A DNA stretch of 11,271 nucleotides, taken from assembly GCA_036703315.1 (NCBI GenBank), contig DATNPH010000145.1, positions 1 to 11,271 of the forward strand. Reading direction: 5' to 3'. Each line of letters begins with the position of its first letter. Within the stretch, counting starts at the first letter, position 1. The notes under the pieces are model-generated. The model ran no database searches. It had not been told where the DNA came from and was given only the letters and a program-made list of their open reading frames with translations. Shown piece after piece: positions 1 through 6,686 of the stretch. The position numbers and the translations under genes were made by a program. Origin of the DNA: DATNPH01 sp036703315. Lineage in GTDB: Bacteria; Cyanobacteriota; Cyanobacteriia; Cyanobacteriales; Coleofasciculaceae.

Positions 1-1355
1 TTCCCAATAAAGAACTTGCCAAGGCATATGGCTTGAACTGGGGTCTGATTGTTACCCGTCCTACACAAATCGCTTTTGCCCCCCAAAGACAGTTGCTCGT
101 AACGTTGATCGTGGGGACAAGCCTTGTCGCTTTGCTGGTGACAGCACTTGCTATCTGGATCGTGAACCGAGCAACACGTCCAATTTTGAGGGCTACAGAC
201 GCGGTAGTCAAAATTGGTCAAGGAGAACTGGATACTCGCTTGGAAGTACGAGGAAGCGATGAACTTGCTCTATTGAGCGATAACATCAACGACATGGCTG
301 GTCAGCTCAAAGGGCTCCTACAGGAACAAGCACAGGCAGCCCAGGAGCAGCGCCAGCTCACTGAAACGTTGCAAAATCGAGTGTTGGAACTCCTGGAGGA
401 AGTCGAGCCGATTAATGACGGGGACCTCACGATCCGAGCGACAGTCACAGCCGATGACATCGGCACGATCGCTGACTCCTATAATTTCATGATTGCTAAC
501 TTGCGAGAAATTGTTACCAAAGTGCAAGCCGCAAGCAGCAATGTAGCCGAAACCACGAGCAACAATGAAGTTTCTATCCAAGCGCTCTCACAAGAAGCTC
601 TGCGTCAGGCTGAGGAAGTTGCGGTAGCTCTCAAGCAGGTGCAAGAGATGGCTCAATCGGCTCGACTTGTTGCTGCCAGGGCTGAGAAAGCAGCAGCAGT
701 GGTACGGCAAGCGACTCAGACGGTAGAAGAAGGCGACGTAGCTATTAACCGGACAGTGGAGGGCATTTTGGCGATTCGAGAAACAGTCGCCCAAACCCGT
801 CAGAAAGTGAAGTACCTTGGGGAATCTTCGCAAAAGATTTCTACTGTGGTCAACCTGATTAGTGAATTTGCTACTCAAACCAAGATGCTTGCCTTCAATG
901 CTTCAATTGAGGCGACGCGTGCTGGTGAACAAGGGCGAGGTTTTGCGATCGTTGCTGATGAAGTGCGAACACTGGCGCAGCAATCGGCAGAAGCCAGTAA
1001 GGAAATCGAAAAGCTAATCGCAGCAATCCAGGGAGAAACCAATGAGGTTATCACCGCAATGGAAACAGGTACCGAGCAGGTGGTGATGGGAACCAAACTG
1101 GTGGATGAAACTCGTCAGACGTTGAGCAAAATTACGATCGCCTCTTCAGAGGTTAGCGAGTTGGTCGAAGCGATCGCTCAAGCAGCAATGCAGCAATCGG
1201 GAGTCTCTGAAACTGTCACCCAAACCATGACGAATGTAGCCCAGATTGCTGACAAAACCTCAAAAGAAGCCACTCTTGTATCGTCTTCCTTTGAGGAACT
1301 CCAACTGGTGGCAAAAGCCCTACAAGAGGATGTTGCTCAATTTAAAGTTAGTTAG
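1..1355 (+). CDS. Methyl-accepting chemotaxis protein, 5'-truncated
   Basis: The reading frame is open to the left edge (first full codon at 3), so the N-terminal sensor domain lies outside; the TTG at 33 is internal. Counting residues from that TTG, the visible part has a membrane helix at about 21-44 (LLVTLIVGTSLVALLVTALA). A HAMP domain follows at 45-98 (begins after the NRATRPI motif), then a second HAMP-like stretch at about 115-165 and a long coiled coil. The signalling hairpin tip lies at about 278-318 and includes EATRAGEQGRGFAIVADEVR. No CheR/CheB-binding pentapeptide is seen at the C-terminus. The residues just before the membrane helix resemble the end of a periplasmic Cache-type sensor, and no GAF domain lies between membrane and signalling region, unlike phytochrome-like PixJ. 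The protein would dock CheW and control the CheA-like kinase downstream. The family is certain; the ligand and gene name (pixJ, hmpD or pilJ type) are not. Confidence 0.95.
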   Translation, partial: PNKELAKAYGLNWGLIVTRPTQIAFAPQRQLLVTLIVGTSLVALLVTALAIWIVNRATRPILRATDAVVKIGQGELDTRLEVRGSDELALLSDNINDMAGQLKGLLQEQAQAAQEQRQLTETLQNRVLELLEEVEPINDGDLTIRATVTADDIGTIADSYNFMIANLREIVTKVQAASSNVAETTSNNEVSIQALSQEALRQAEEVAVALKQVQEMAQSARLVAARAEKAAAVVRQATQTVEEGDVAINRTVEGILAIRETVAQTRQKVKYLGESSQKISTVVNLISEFATQTKMLAFNASIEATRAGEQGRGFAIVADEVRTLAQQSAEASKEIEKLIAAIQGETNEVITAMETGTEQVVMGTKLVDETRQTLSKITIASSEVSELVEAIAQAAMQQSGVSETVTQTMTNVAQIADKTSKEATLVSSSFEELQLVAKALQEDVAQFKVS

Positions 1356-1386
1356 TGGTTAGTCGTTAGTGGTTAGTCGTTAGTAA
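1352..1386 (+). repeat. Heptamer array, five TTAGTNN units
   Basis: Five contiguous 7-bp units are read directly: TTAGTGG, TTAGTCG, TTAGTGG, TTAGTCG, TTAGTAA. The array begins two bases before the MCP stop codon (TAG at 1353-1355) and so overlaps the 3' end of that gene. Heptanucleotide tandem repeats (STRR) are known from filamentous cyanobacteria. The array is complementary to the next segments (CACTAACCACTAG at 1405-1417 and the ACTACTA array at 1439-1494), so transcript from here could fold into a long hairpin. Confidence 0.9.
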
Positions 1387-1438
1387 GACTTTGACCAGCT
1401 TTCCCACTAACCACTAGCTCCTCACTAAAGCTCCGGTA

Positions 1439-1494
1439 GCCACTAGCCAATAACCAATAACTATTAACTACTAACTACTAACTACTAACTACTA
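1439..1494 (-). repeat. Inverted heptamer array, eight units
   Basis: Eight 7-bp units: GCCACTA, GCCAATA, ACCAATA, ACTATTA, then ACTACTA four times. Read on the minus strand the four perfect units are the permuted heptamer TTAGTAG, the same type as the TTAGTNN array at 1352-1386 but inverted. The left-hand units are more diverged and the right-hand ones identical, as expected from recent slippage at one end. The array stops one base-unit before the kinase start codon and leaves no room for a Shine-Dalgarno sequence, so the downstream gene is probably translated from a transcript that includes the repeat. Confidence 0.9.
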
Positions 1495-1501
1495 ATGAAC
1501 C

Positions 1502-4500
1502 ATGGCAGTCAACCCTGATATCCGCGACCAAGCTTATAAGTTTTTCATCGAAGAGGTTCCCGAATTTTTGCAGGTGCTCGAAACTGGGTTATTGACCCTC
1601 AAGCAAGAGCGCAGCAATAATAAGATCCACAGTTTAATGCGAACCTCTCATTCTATTAAAGGAGGAGCGGCTGGTGTAGACCTAGAAGCGATCGCCACCC
1701 TGGCTCACCGCCTAGAAAATATATTCAAAGCCCTCTACAGCGAAACTGTAGAAATTGATACCGACCTGGAAAGCCAGCTGCTCTCTGCCTACGACTGCCT
1801 GCGCCTGCCTTTGATGGAGCAGATGGCATCCGGTCAATTTGATGCCTCACAAGCCTTAGCTACAGCCGACCCGATCTTCGCCCAGCTTGAAGAACGATTG
1901 GTAGACGCCCTCGCCGAGGTTGAAAATTATGACATACCTACCTCGGCTGAATTGGGGGTGGATATGACATTGTCCATCTTTGAAGTGGATGTCGCTCAGG
2001 GACTTGATCGCCTTGCCACTGTTGTGGCTAGCCCTGAAAATTACCAGGTAGCGGGAGAATTATGCAAACAAGCTGAGGTGTTTGTCGAGCTTGCCGAGAT
2101 TCTCAACAAGCCAGGATTGGGGGTAATCGCACAAGCGGCTCTAGCCGCACTCAATGCCCACCCTGAAAAGGCACTACAAATTACACAACTGGCTCTGGCT
2201 GATTTTCAAGCCTACCGAGAAGCCGTGCTTGCTGGCAATGCTACCGAAGAAGGAAACCTCTCTACTGATCTATTGGCACTTAGTAAGACTCAAGCCGGAG
2301 AATTCCCTCTCGATCAAGAGCTTTTCGTTCAAAACTGGAGTGAGGAGCTTCTGCAGCAGGTTAATCAGTACGAAGATTTTGGGATTGAGGATCTGGCTCC
2401 ACTACAGAAAGCGATCGCTGACTTAGAGAGTTTCCCGGTTTTTCCTGAACAGAGTTATGGCAACCTATTAAATACCGACCCAGCAGATACTGATCAACTA
2501 ATCTTCCCTGTCATCCTAGATACAGAACTGGCTGATGAGGATATATCAGTGAGTGAGGATGTCGAAGAAGAACTCCCTTCATGGGAGGAGCTTTTGCTCA
2601 ACGCTGCGGCTACTTCCGAAACAGAGGCTTCTGCTTCCAGCTCACTATTGCGGATTACCTCTTCGCTCAAGGAACTTCAACACCAGCACACAGCCACACC
2701 TACAGCCACACCTACAGATACAGCAGAAAGCATAGAAGTGACGGATCAAGCCGTTGAAACGTCATCTATCGAGCACATATCCAAACTGACACCGGAGTTG
2801 TTGCCAGGGACAAAGCAATCCAAGCAAATCTCGACCACGATTCACCAGAAAGACGTACCTGTCACGCCTAGCATTACCGTCCGGGTTGATGCAGATCGAC
2901 TGGAACGGATGAATAATTTAGTCAGTGAGTCCGCCATCCATCGCAGTGGTCTTTCCCTTGAGAATCGTCAACTCCAGGGATCGGTGCGAGAGCTGCTGAA
3001 TCGAGCCACTGCGATCGAGCAAATCGTCGAGCAGCTACGGAAGGTATCAGACCAGACGCTAGTTCCTGACCAAAGCCACAGCCACCAGACATCCCCAGAG
3101 TCAGCCGGTCAACTAGGCAAGCTAACCACAACTCAGGCTGATTTTGACTCTTTGGAAATGGACAGCTACGGAACCTTGCACTCGTTACTGCAAAGGTTCC
3201 TAGAAGACATGGTTCAGTTGAAAGAATCTGTTGCTGATATTGGTCTGTTTGCGAGGCACTCAGACCGAACCCTAGAACAACTGCGTAAAATGCTCACTCA
3301 TCTACAGGATGAGTTCGTTTGGGCTCGCATGTTACCACTGGGTGAAGTCCTTAACCGTTTTCCCCGAATTTTGCGCGATTTATCAACCACCTATGACAAA
3401 CCCGCCAGTCTGAAGGTGAATGGTACGGGGGTTCTTGTTGACAAAGCCGCCCTCGAAAAAATCTATGATCCATTGCTACACTTGCTTCGAAATGCCTTCG
3501 ATCATGGGATTGAGTTTCCAGATGTCAGGCGTCAACAAGGGAAACCCGAGCAAGGCGAGATTGAAATAAAAGCCTACCACCAAGGGGGGCAAACCATTAT
3601 CGAAGTCAGGGATGATGGTCGAGGTCTGGATCTCGAAGCAATTGCTCGTCGGGCAATAGAAATGGGATTGCTCAGTGCCGAACAACTCGCGAATATTTCC
3701 GAAAATCAGCTATGCAATTTAATTTTTGAGCCAGGATTTTCCACAGCGAAGCAGGTTAGCGAACTGTCGGGACGGGGAGTTGGTTTGGACGTGGTGCGAG
3801 CTCAACTGCAAATCCTCAAGGGTACGATCGCCATGACCTCTAAACGGGGAGTTGGCAGCACCTTTACCATTCGCCTACCGCTAACGCTGACGAGCGCCAA
3901 ATTAATGGTTGGCTTGGTCGGTTCCAAAGCGATCGCCTTGCCTTCTGACAGTATTGAAGAAATTGTCCTTCCCAAAGCCGATCAGATTAAAACAAACGAA
4001 ACCCAGCGGTTTTTGAAGTGGCGGGGACAAATTGCGCCAATCTATCGAGTGGCTGAGCTTTTGGACTATGCCTATCCTGTGCCAGAAACTCCTCTTACTA
4101 GAGCCTTGGTCGCAGAATCTTCTTCCACTGATTTAACACCGCCGTTGCTAATACTTAATAGCGGTCAACAGGTTTTTGCCCTAGAAATCGATCATCTCGT
4201 TACTGAACAAAAATTGGTAATTAAACCATTTGGATCAGTGGTTGCCCCCCCCAGCTATACCTACGGCTGCACGATCTTGGGGGATGGCAGTTTGATTCCC
4301 GTAATTGATGGCGTGACATTGGTAGAGCAATCACTCAATCTTGATTTACAGGCAACTGCGATCACTACCATTTCAGAGCTAGAGGAGAGCATCGAGTTTG
4401 AATTCGAGCAGACCGACGTTGCTAGCAGCAATTCGTCAGGTAATAAGACCGCTGCTTGGCTCAATATGGTGACAGCCCCTACAGTTTTGGTTGTCGATGA

Positions 4501-4870
4501 TGCGGTTTCCCTACGGCAAACCCTGGCGTTGAGCTTGGAAAGAGCAGGTTACCGAGTCTTGCAAGCTGGGGATGGCTGGGAGGCTCTCAAACAGTTGCAG
4601 TCAAATTCATCGGTGAAGCTAGTCATTTGTGACATTGAAATGCCAAATCTCAATGGCTTTGACTTTTTGAACCATCGTCGCAAAGATCCTCAACTTCAGA
4701 ATGTTCCAGTGGTGATGCTCACATCCCGCAGTAGCGATAAGCACAAACGGCTGGCGATGCATTTAGGTGCTACCGATTACTTTACTAAGCCCTACATTGA
4801 GCAAAGCTTTTTAAAAGCAATCAAAGACATCCTCAATCAAAGCAGCCTTGAAAGTATTCCCGCTTTGTAA
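1502..4870 (+). CDS. CheA-type hybrid histidine kinase (Hpt-HATPase-CheW-REC)
   Basis: This 1122-aa chemotaxis kinase would autophosphorylate an N-terminal histidine and pass phosphate to response regulators, under control of the MCP encoded upstream. The Hpt domain is at 1-110, with the phospho-accepting His50 in the TSHSIKGGA motif. A helical region at about 150-245 looks like a degenerate second Hpt. An acidic and Thr/Pro-rich linker covers 330-450. The dimerisation region at about 455-600 carries a polar insertion near 520-550. The ATPase domain (about 600-800) shows an N box (LLRNAFDHG, 661-669), DDGRG (704-708) and a GRGVGLDVV box (757-765). A CheW-like domain follows at 800-950. A C-terminal receiver at 993-1110 has Asp999/Asp1000, phospho-acceptor Asp1044 and Lys1096. 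The layout matches PixL, HmpE or PtxE of cyanobacteria; which pathway is undecided. ATG at 1502 has no Shine-Dalgarno sequence before it. Confidence 0.96.
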   Translation: MAVNPDIRDQAYKFFIEEVPEFLQVLETGLLTLKQERSNNKIHSLMRTSHSIKGGAAGVDLEAIATLAHRLENIFKALYSETVEIDTDLESQLLSAYDCLRLPLMEQMASGQFDASQALATADPIFAQLEERLVDALAEVENYDIPTSAELGVDMTLSIFEVDVAQGLDRLATVVASPENYQVAGELCKQAEVFVELAEILNKPGLGVIAQAALAALNAHPEKALQITQLALADFQAYREAVLAGNATEEGNLSTDLLALSKTQAGEFPLDQELFVQNWSEELLQQVNQYEDFGIEDLAPLQKAIADLESFPVFPEQSYGNLLNTDPADTDQLIFPVILDTELADEDISVSEDVEEELPSWEELLLNAAATSETEASASSSLLRITSSLKELQHQHTATPTATPTDTAESIEVTDQAVETSSIEHISKLTPELLPGTKQSKQISTTIHQKDVPVTPSITVRVDADRLERMNNLVSESAIHRSGLSLENRQLQGSVRELLNRATAIEQIVEQLRKVSDQTLVPDQSHSHQTSPESAGQLGKLTTTQADFDSLEMDSYGTLHSLLQRFLEDMVQLKESVADIGLFARHSDRTLEQLRKMLTHLQDEFVWARMLPLGEVLNRFPRILRDLSTTYDKPASLKVNGTGVLVDKAALEKIYDPLLHLLRNAFDHGIEFPDVRRQQGKPEQGEIEIKAYHQGGQTIIEVRDDGRGLDLEAIARRAIEMGLLSAEQLANISENQLCNLIFEPGFSTAKQVSELSGRGVGLDVVRAQLQILKGTIAMTSKRGVGSTFTIRLPLTLTSAKLMVGLVGSKAIALPSDSIEEIVLPKADQIKTNETQRFLKWRGQIAPIYRVAELLDYAYPVPETPLTRALVAESSSTDLTPPLLILNSGQQVFALEIDHLVTEQKLVIKPFGSVVAPPSYTYGCTILGDGSLIPVIDGVTLVEQSLNLDLQATAITTISELEESIEFEFEQTDVASSNSSGNKTAAWLNMVTAPTVLVVDDAVSLRQTLALSLERAGYRVLQAGDGWEALKQLQSNSSVKLVICDIEMPNLNGFDFLNHRRKDPQLQNVPVVMLTSRSSDKHKRLAMHLGATDYFTKPYIEQSFLKAIKDILNQSSLESIPAL
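2690..2717 (+). repeat. 12-bp tandem repeat inside the kinase linker
   Basis: ACAGCCACACCT occurs twice in tandem (2690-2701, 2702-2713) followed by a partial ACAG. It is in frame and encodes the Thr/Ala/Pro run TATPTATPT around residues 397-405 of the CheA-like kinase, in a linker where length changes should be tolerated. Confidence 0.85.
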
Positions 4871-4874
4871 TGTT

Positions 4875-4903
4875 GCTCAGCCTGCTCAGGGCTCGGCAGG
4901 AGC
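4875..4903 (+). terminator. Possible terminator hairpin after the kinase gene
   Basis: CCTGC (4881-4885) pairs with GCAGG (4896-4900), and the stem is extended by GCT/AGC with a 3-nt bulge. It begins five bases after the TAA stop. No U-tract follows directly (TTCTCG), so this is at best a weak or factor-dependent terminator. Confidence 0.3.
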
Positions 4904-4921
4904 TTCTCGAATTCCTTTAAC

Positions 4922-5033
4922 AGACTTCTTGCAAACATGCTGATTTGAAGTTATGAAATCTAAGTAAACGCAGATAAAAAATGCAGATAAATCTGATCAT
5001 ATACGGGTTTCAGCTAACTTTTGCAAGAAGTCT
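4922..5033. mobile_element. MITE-like element with 14-bp perfect terminal inverted repeats
   Basis: AGACTTCTTGCAAA at 4922-4935 is exactly the reverse complement of TTTGCAAGAAGTCT at 5020-5033. The 112-bp unit is A+T rich and has no reading frame. It is flanked on both sides by AAC (4919-4921 and 5034-5036), a possible 3-bp target-site duplication. Short size, perfect ends and no coding capacity fit a miniature inverted-repeat transposable element mobilised by a transposase elsewhere in the genome. The transposase family cannot be fixed from here. Alternatively it is a chance long-range palindrome, which is unlikely at 14 of 14. Confidence 0.6.
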
Positions 5034-5090
5034 AACGACAAGTCTGTCAGCAAAACTTGATAGTAGTTTTAACAATGACATCACTGCTAG

Positions 5091-5137
5091 TTATTAAGTT
5101 CTTAGTTACTAATCCAAAAAGAACTAACGACTAATAA
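5091..5137. repeat. Decayed heptamer/inverted-repeat element
   Basis: TTATTA (5091-5096) and AGTTC (5097-5101) pair with TAATAA (5132-5137) and GAACT (5121-5125), with a 6-nt bulge on the right arm. The right arm contains ACTAACGACTAA, an exact 12-base match to the reverse complement of 1359-1370 in the heptamer array before the kinase gene. It therefore looks like a degraded member of the same repeat family on the other side of that gene. Confidence 0.45.
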
Positions 5138-5264
5138 ATTCCATACATATAAACCTCTATTTGGTTTTTGCACCAGAAACTAAACTCAGTTCATCGTATT
5201 TTTATAATTACTTTATCGAATCTTTTTTGTCAATTTATTGCCATCTACGAGGTTTTCAAGTTAA

Positions 5265-5381
5265 AAATGATTAGAGATAGACAAATCGGTGCGTACTGGA
5301 ATATAGTCAGCAAGACAGACATGGTGGTAAACCATCATATGTATTACATAGAACAATTCTTTTGTGACAATTCCAGTACAT
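5265..5381 (+). repeat. Degenerate duplicate of the region around the 5694 gene start
   Basis: The stretch 5301-5370 aligns without gaps to 5661-5730 (offset exactly 360) with 51 of 70 bases identical. Weaker gapped similarity extends to about 5265/5629 on the left and 5381/5740 on the right. The second copy contains the Shine-Dalgarno, ATG and first codons of the HD-domain gene. In this copy the ATG is ATC and the aligned frame has an in-frame TAG after five codons. The 19 mismatches fall 7, 6 and 6 over the three codon positions, so neither copy's alternative frame shows coding constraint. It is most simply an old partial duplication. Confidence 0.6.
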
Positions 5382-5426
5382 AAGCTGTTATTACCAAATC
5401 TAAAGGCTTAGTTCCAAATAGCTTTC

Positions 5427-5495
5427 CCAGTCAGGAGGACTGGAGTTATTCCCTCAGTTGGGAGACTTTGCGTAAAGTTGAGAACACTACGCAAA
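5427..5495 (+). other. Hairpin cluster of unknown role
   Basis: Three stem-loops lie close together: CCAGTC/GACTGG (5427-5432, 5438-5443) with loop AGGAG, TCCC/GGGA (5450-5453, 5460-5463), and TTTGCGTA/TACGCAAA (5467-5474, 5488-5495) with a 13-nt loop. This could be part of a small RNA, a leader of the downstream gene, or a mobile-element relic. No U-tract follows, so ordinary terminators are unlikely. Confidence 0.35.
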
Positions 5496-5693
5496 AACTT
5501 CTCAGAGCAGGTTATTGAAGCATTAAACCACTTTAGTTGTACGAATTATGCAACAGAAGAACTTATCGTTGTGGACTTCGTAGCAACGCCTAATCATTCA
5601 ATGTGTCCGTTCATCACCATGCAAATGTAGGTGATTGGAGTACATGTAGGCGATCGGAGACTGTAGTCAGCAAAGTAGACAAGGCGGTAAAGA

Positions 5694-6314
5694 ATGAGAT
5701 CTCTCACATTGAACAATACTTTTGCAACGACCCATAAACTAGTCGATAAGACTGTTGGTTTTTTGCGCCTGGATCAGATGACTGGTGAGGATTGGCAGTT
5801 GCTCCAAGACTATTCTGAAGAACTTGCAACCAGCAGTGCAGACAGGGCACTGAAAATGTTAGAGAGCCTCAAAGGTATAAAGCCAATTTGCCCGATTGAT
5901 CGATATGAACACTCTCTCCAAACTGCAACCCGTGCCTACAAAGATGGTGCAGATGAGGAAATGATTGTCGTTGCTTTACTGCATGATGCTGGAGATGCAG
6001 TTGCACCCAAAAATCATGCTGAGGTGATTGCTGCTGTCTTGAGACCTTTCATTTGTGAGAATAACTACTGGCTTCTCAAGCATCACACCTTGTTCCAAGG
6101 GTATTATTATCATCAATTCTGTGGGCGAGACCCTAATGAGCGGGACAAGTACTGCGATCATCCTGCCTATCAAATAACGGTTGATTTCTGCGAGCGGTGG
6201 GATCAACTCGCTTTCGATCCTGCTTATGAAAGTCTGCCCTTGTCCTTTTTTGAACCTATGGTTCGACGTGTGTTTGCTCGTAAGCCTTTTCAGCCCTCTG
6301 CCTGGAAAATATAG
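5694..6314 (+). CDS. HD-domain protein, predicted diiron oxygenase (MIOX/PhnZ-like)
   Basis: The 206-aa cytoplasmic protein belongs to the HD superfamily. Apparent metal ligands are His73 (in EHSLQ), His97-Asp98 (LLHDAGD), His108 (KNHAE), His131 (KHHTLF) and Asp170 (ERWDQ). Four histidines plus two aspartates is the set used by the mixed-valence diiron oxygenases MIOX, PhnZ and TmpB. The spacing from first His to HD, 24 residues, is the one I recall for PhnZ (His34 to His58), and the EHSLQ and GAD-EM motifs are shared too. Such enzymes cleave C-C or C-P bonds of hydroxylated substrates; a phosphohydrolase role remains possible, and the substrate is unknown. The start at 5694 has AAGG six to nine bases upstream (5681-5684). 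The conserved core appears to begin near residue 20, so the first residues may be lineage-specific. It is first in a four-gene plus-strand block that ends with a PhyH hydroxylase. Confidence 0.85.
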   Translation: MRSLTLNNTFATTHKLVDKTVGFLRLDQMTGEDWQLLQDYSEELATSSADRALKMLESLKGIKPICPIDRYEHSLQTATRAYKDGADEEMIVVALLHDAGDAVAPKNHAEVIAAVLRPFICENNYWLLKHHTLFQGYYYHQFCGRDPNERDKYCDHPAYQITVDFCERWDQLAFDPAYESLPLSFFEPMVRRVFARKPFQPSAWKI

Positions 6315-6516
6315 GCATGGTAAAGTTAAGTGAGCAGTAATGCCCAGCACTATTTCCTTCCATCTGTTGGTGATAGTCGCAAGCTACAGACGTGTTATTT
6401 GGGATAGAAGTCTTCTCGGATAAATTTGAAAACTGAGAGAAATCATTGTACGTGTCCTGGCAGTTGAATCGTTGCATGTGTCTCTCTCGCACTTACGTCA
6501 GTTGATGTGCGTTTTC

Positions 6517-6546
6517 CGTTTGCGCTTCGCACACGCTACGCGAACG
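6517..6546. repeat. Palindromic dispersed repeat (cyanobacterial type)
   Basis: CGTTTGCG at 6517-6524 pairs with CGCGAACG at 6539-6546 (one T-G wobble). The loop includes CTTCGCACACGC. The core resembles the short palindromic repeats (with GCGTAGCGTGTGCGAAGCGC on the other strand) that I recall as scattered through Nostocales genomes. Assignment to a named repeat family would need a genome search. Confidence 0.55.
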
Positions 6547-6644
6547 ATTGTTCAATCTCTTATGTTGTCGATGTCCTACGTTGGCTAGTAGGTTTCGTTT
6601 AGCGGCACCGTAACTCTTGAGTTTGTTGGTGACGATGACACTTA

Positions 6645-6665
6645 AACCTCAGAGCTAACCTCAGA
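6645..6665 (+). promoter_or_regulatory. 9-bp direct repeat before the P-loop gene
   Basis: AACCTCAGA occurs at 6645-6653 and again at 6657-6665, 12 bp apart and ending seven bases before the Shine-Dalgarno sequence. Tandem 9-mers at about one helical turn could be a regulator site or a chance duplication. Nothing else supports a role. Confidence 0.2.
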
Positions 6666-6671
6666 ACCATT

Positions 6672-6677
6672 AAGGAG
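6672..6677 (+). promoter_or_regulatory. Strong ribosome binding site for the TTG start at 6687
   Basis: AAGGAG lies nine bases upstream of TTG at 6687. It is the strongest Shine-Dalgarno match in the window and is the reason for accepting a TTG start for this gene. Confidence 0.75.
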
Positions 6678-6686
6678 ATCCCGATC

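Larger units (their letters stand above)
4871..5693. other. Gene-poor 823-bp interval
   Basis: I find no convincing gene here. From left to right it holds a weak hairpin after the kinase stop (4875-4903), a 112-bp inverted-repeat-bounded element (4922-5033), a decayed heptamer element (5091-5137), a degenerate duplicate (about 5265-5381) of the DNA around the next gene's start, and a run of hairpins (5427-5495). The promoter of the gene at 5694 should lie in the right part, but no clear -35/-10 pair stands out. Open frames of 71 aa (5168-5383) and 50 aa (5478-5630) exist and are judged non-coding or remnants. Confidence 0.7.
6315..6686. other. 372-bp intergenic region upstream of the P-loop gene
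   Basis: No gene is supported; the minus-strand frame reaching into it (to 6492) mostly opposes the HD gene. It holds a palindromic cyanobacterial repeat (6517-6546), short stem-loops CGCAC/GTGCG (6488-6511) and CCTAC/GTAGG (6575-6592), and a 9-bp direct repeat just before the ribosome binding site. The gap is long enough for the next gene to have its own promoter, but I see no clear consensus. Confidence 0.6.

Noticed and set aside
1352..1494. CRISPR-like or direct-repeat array
   Set aside because: Units are 7 bp with no spacers and in opposing orientations. This is heptamer satellite repeat, not CRISPR.
1..4870. Naming the pair pixJ and pixL
   Set aside because: The receptor lacks a GAF domain between membrane and signalling region, and the N-terminal sensor is outside the window, so hmp, pil or other paralogous systems are equally possible.
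5168..5383. 71-aa plus-strand open frame beginning at TTG
   Set aside because: It has no Shine-Dalgarno, is A+T rich, and its last third lies in the degenerate duplicate, where mismatches to the other copy fall evenly on all codon positions (7, 6, 6), so there is no coding signature.
5627..5643. NtcA-like site GTA...TAC upstream of the HD gene
   Set aside because: The spacer is 11 bases instead of the required 8 and no -10 box follows at the right distance.
5976..6492. Minus-strand open frames opposite and beyond the HD gene (124 and 78 aa)
   Set aside because: They mirror a well-supported gene, contain no recognisable motif and have no ribosome binding site.
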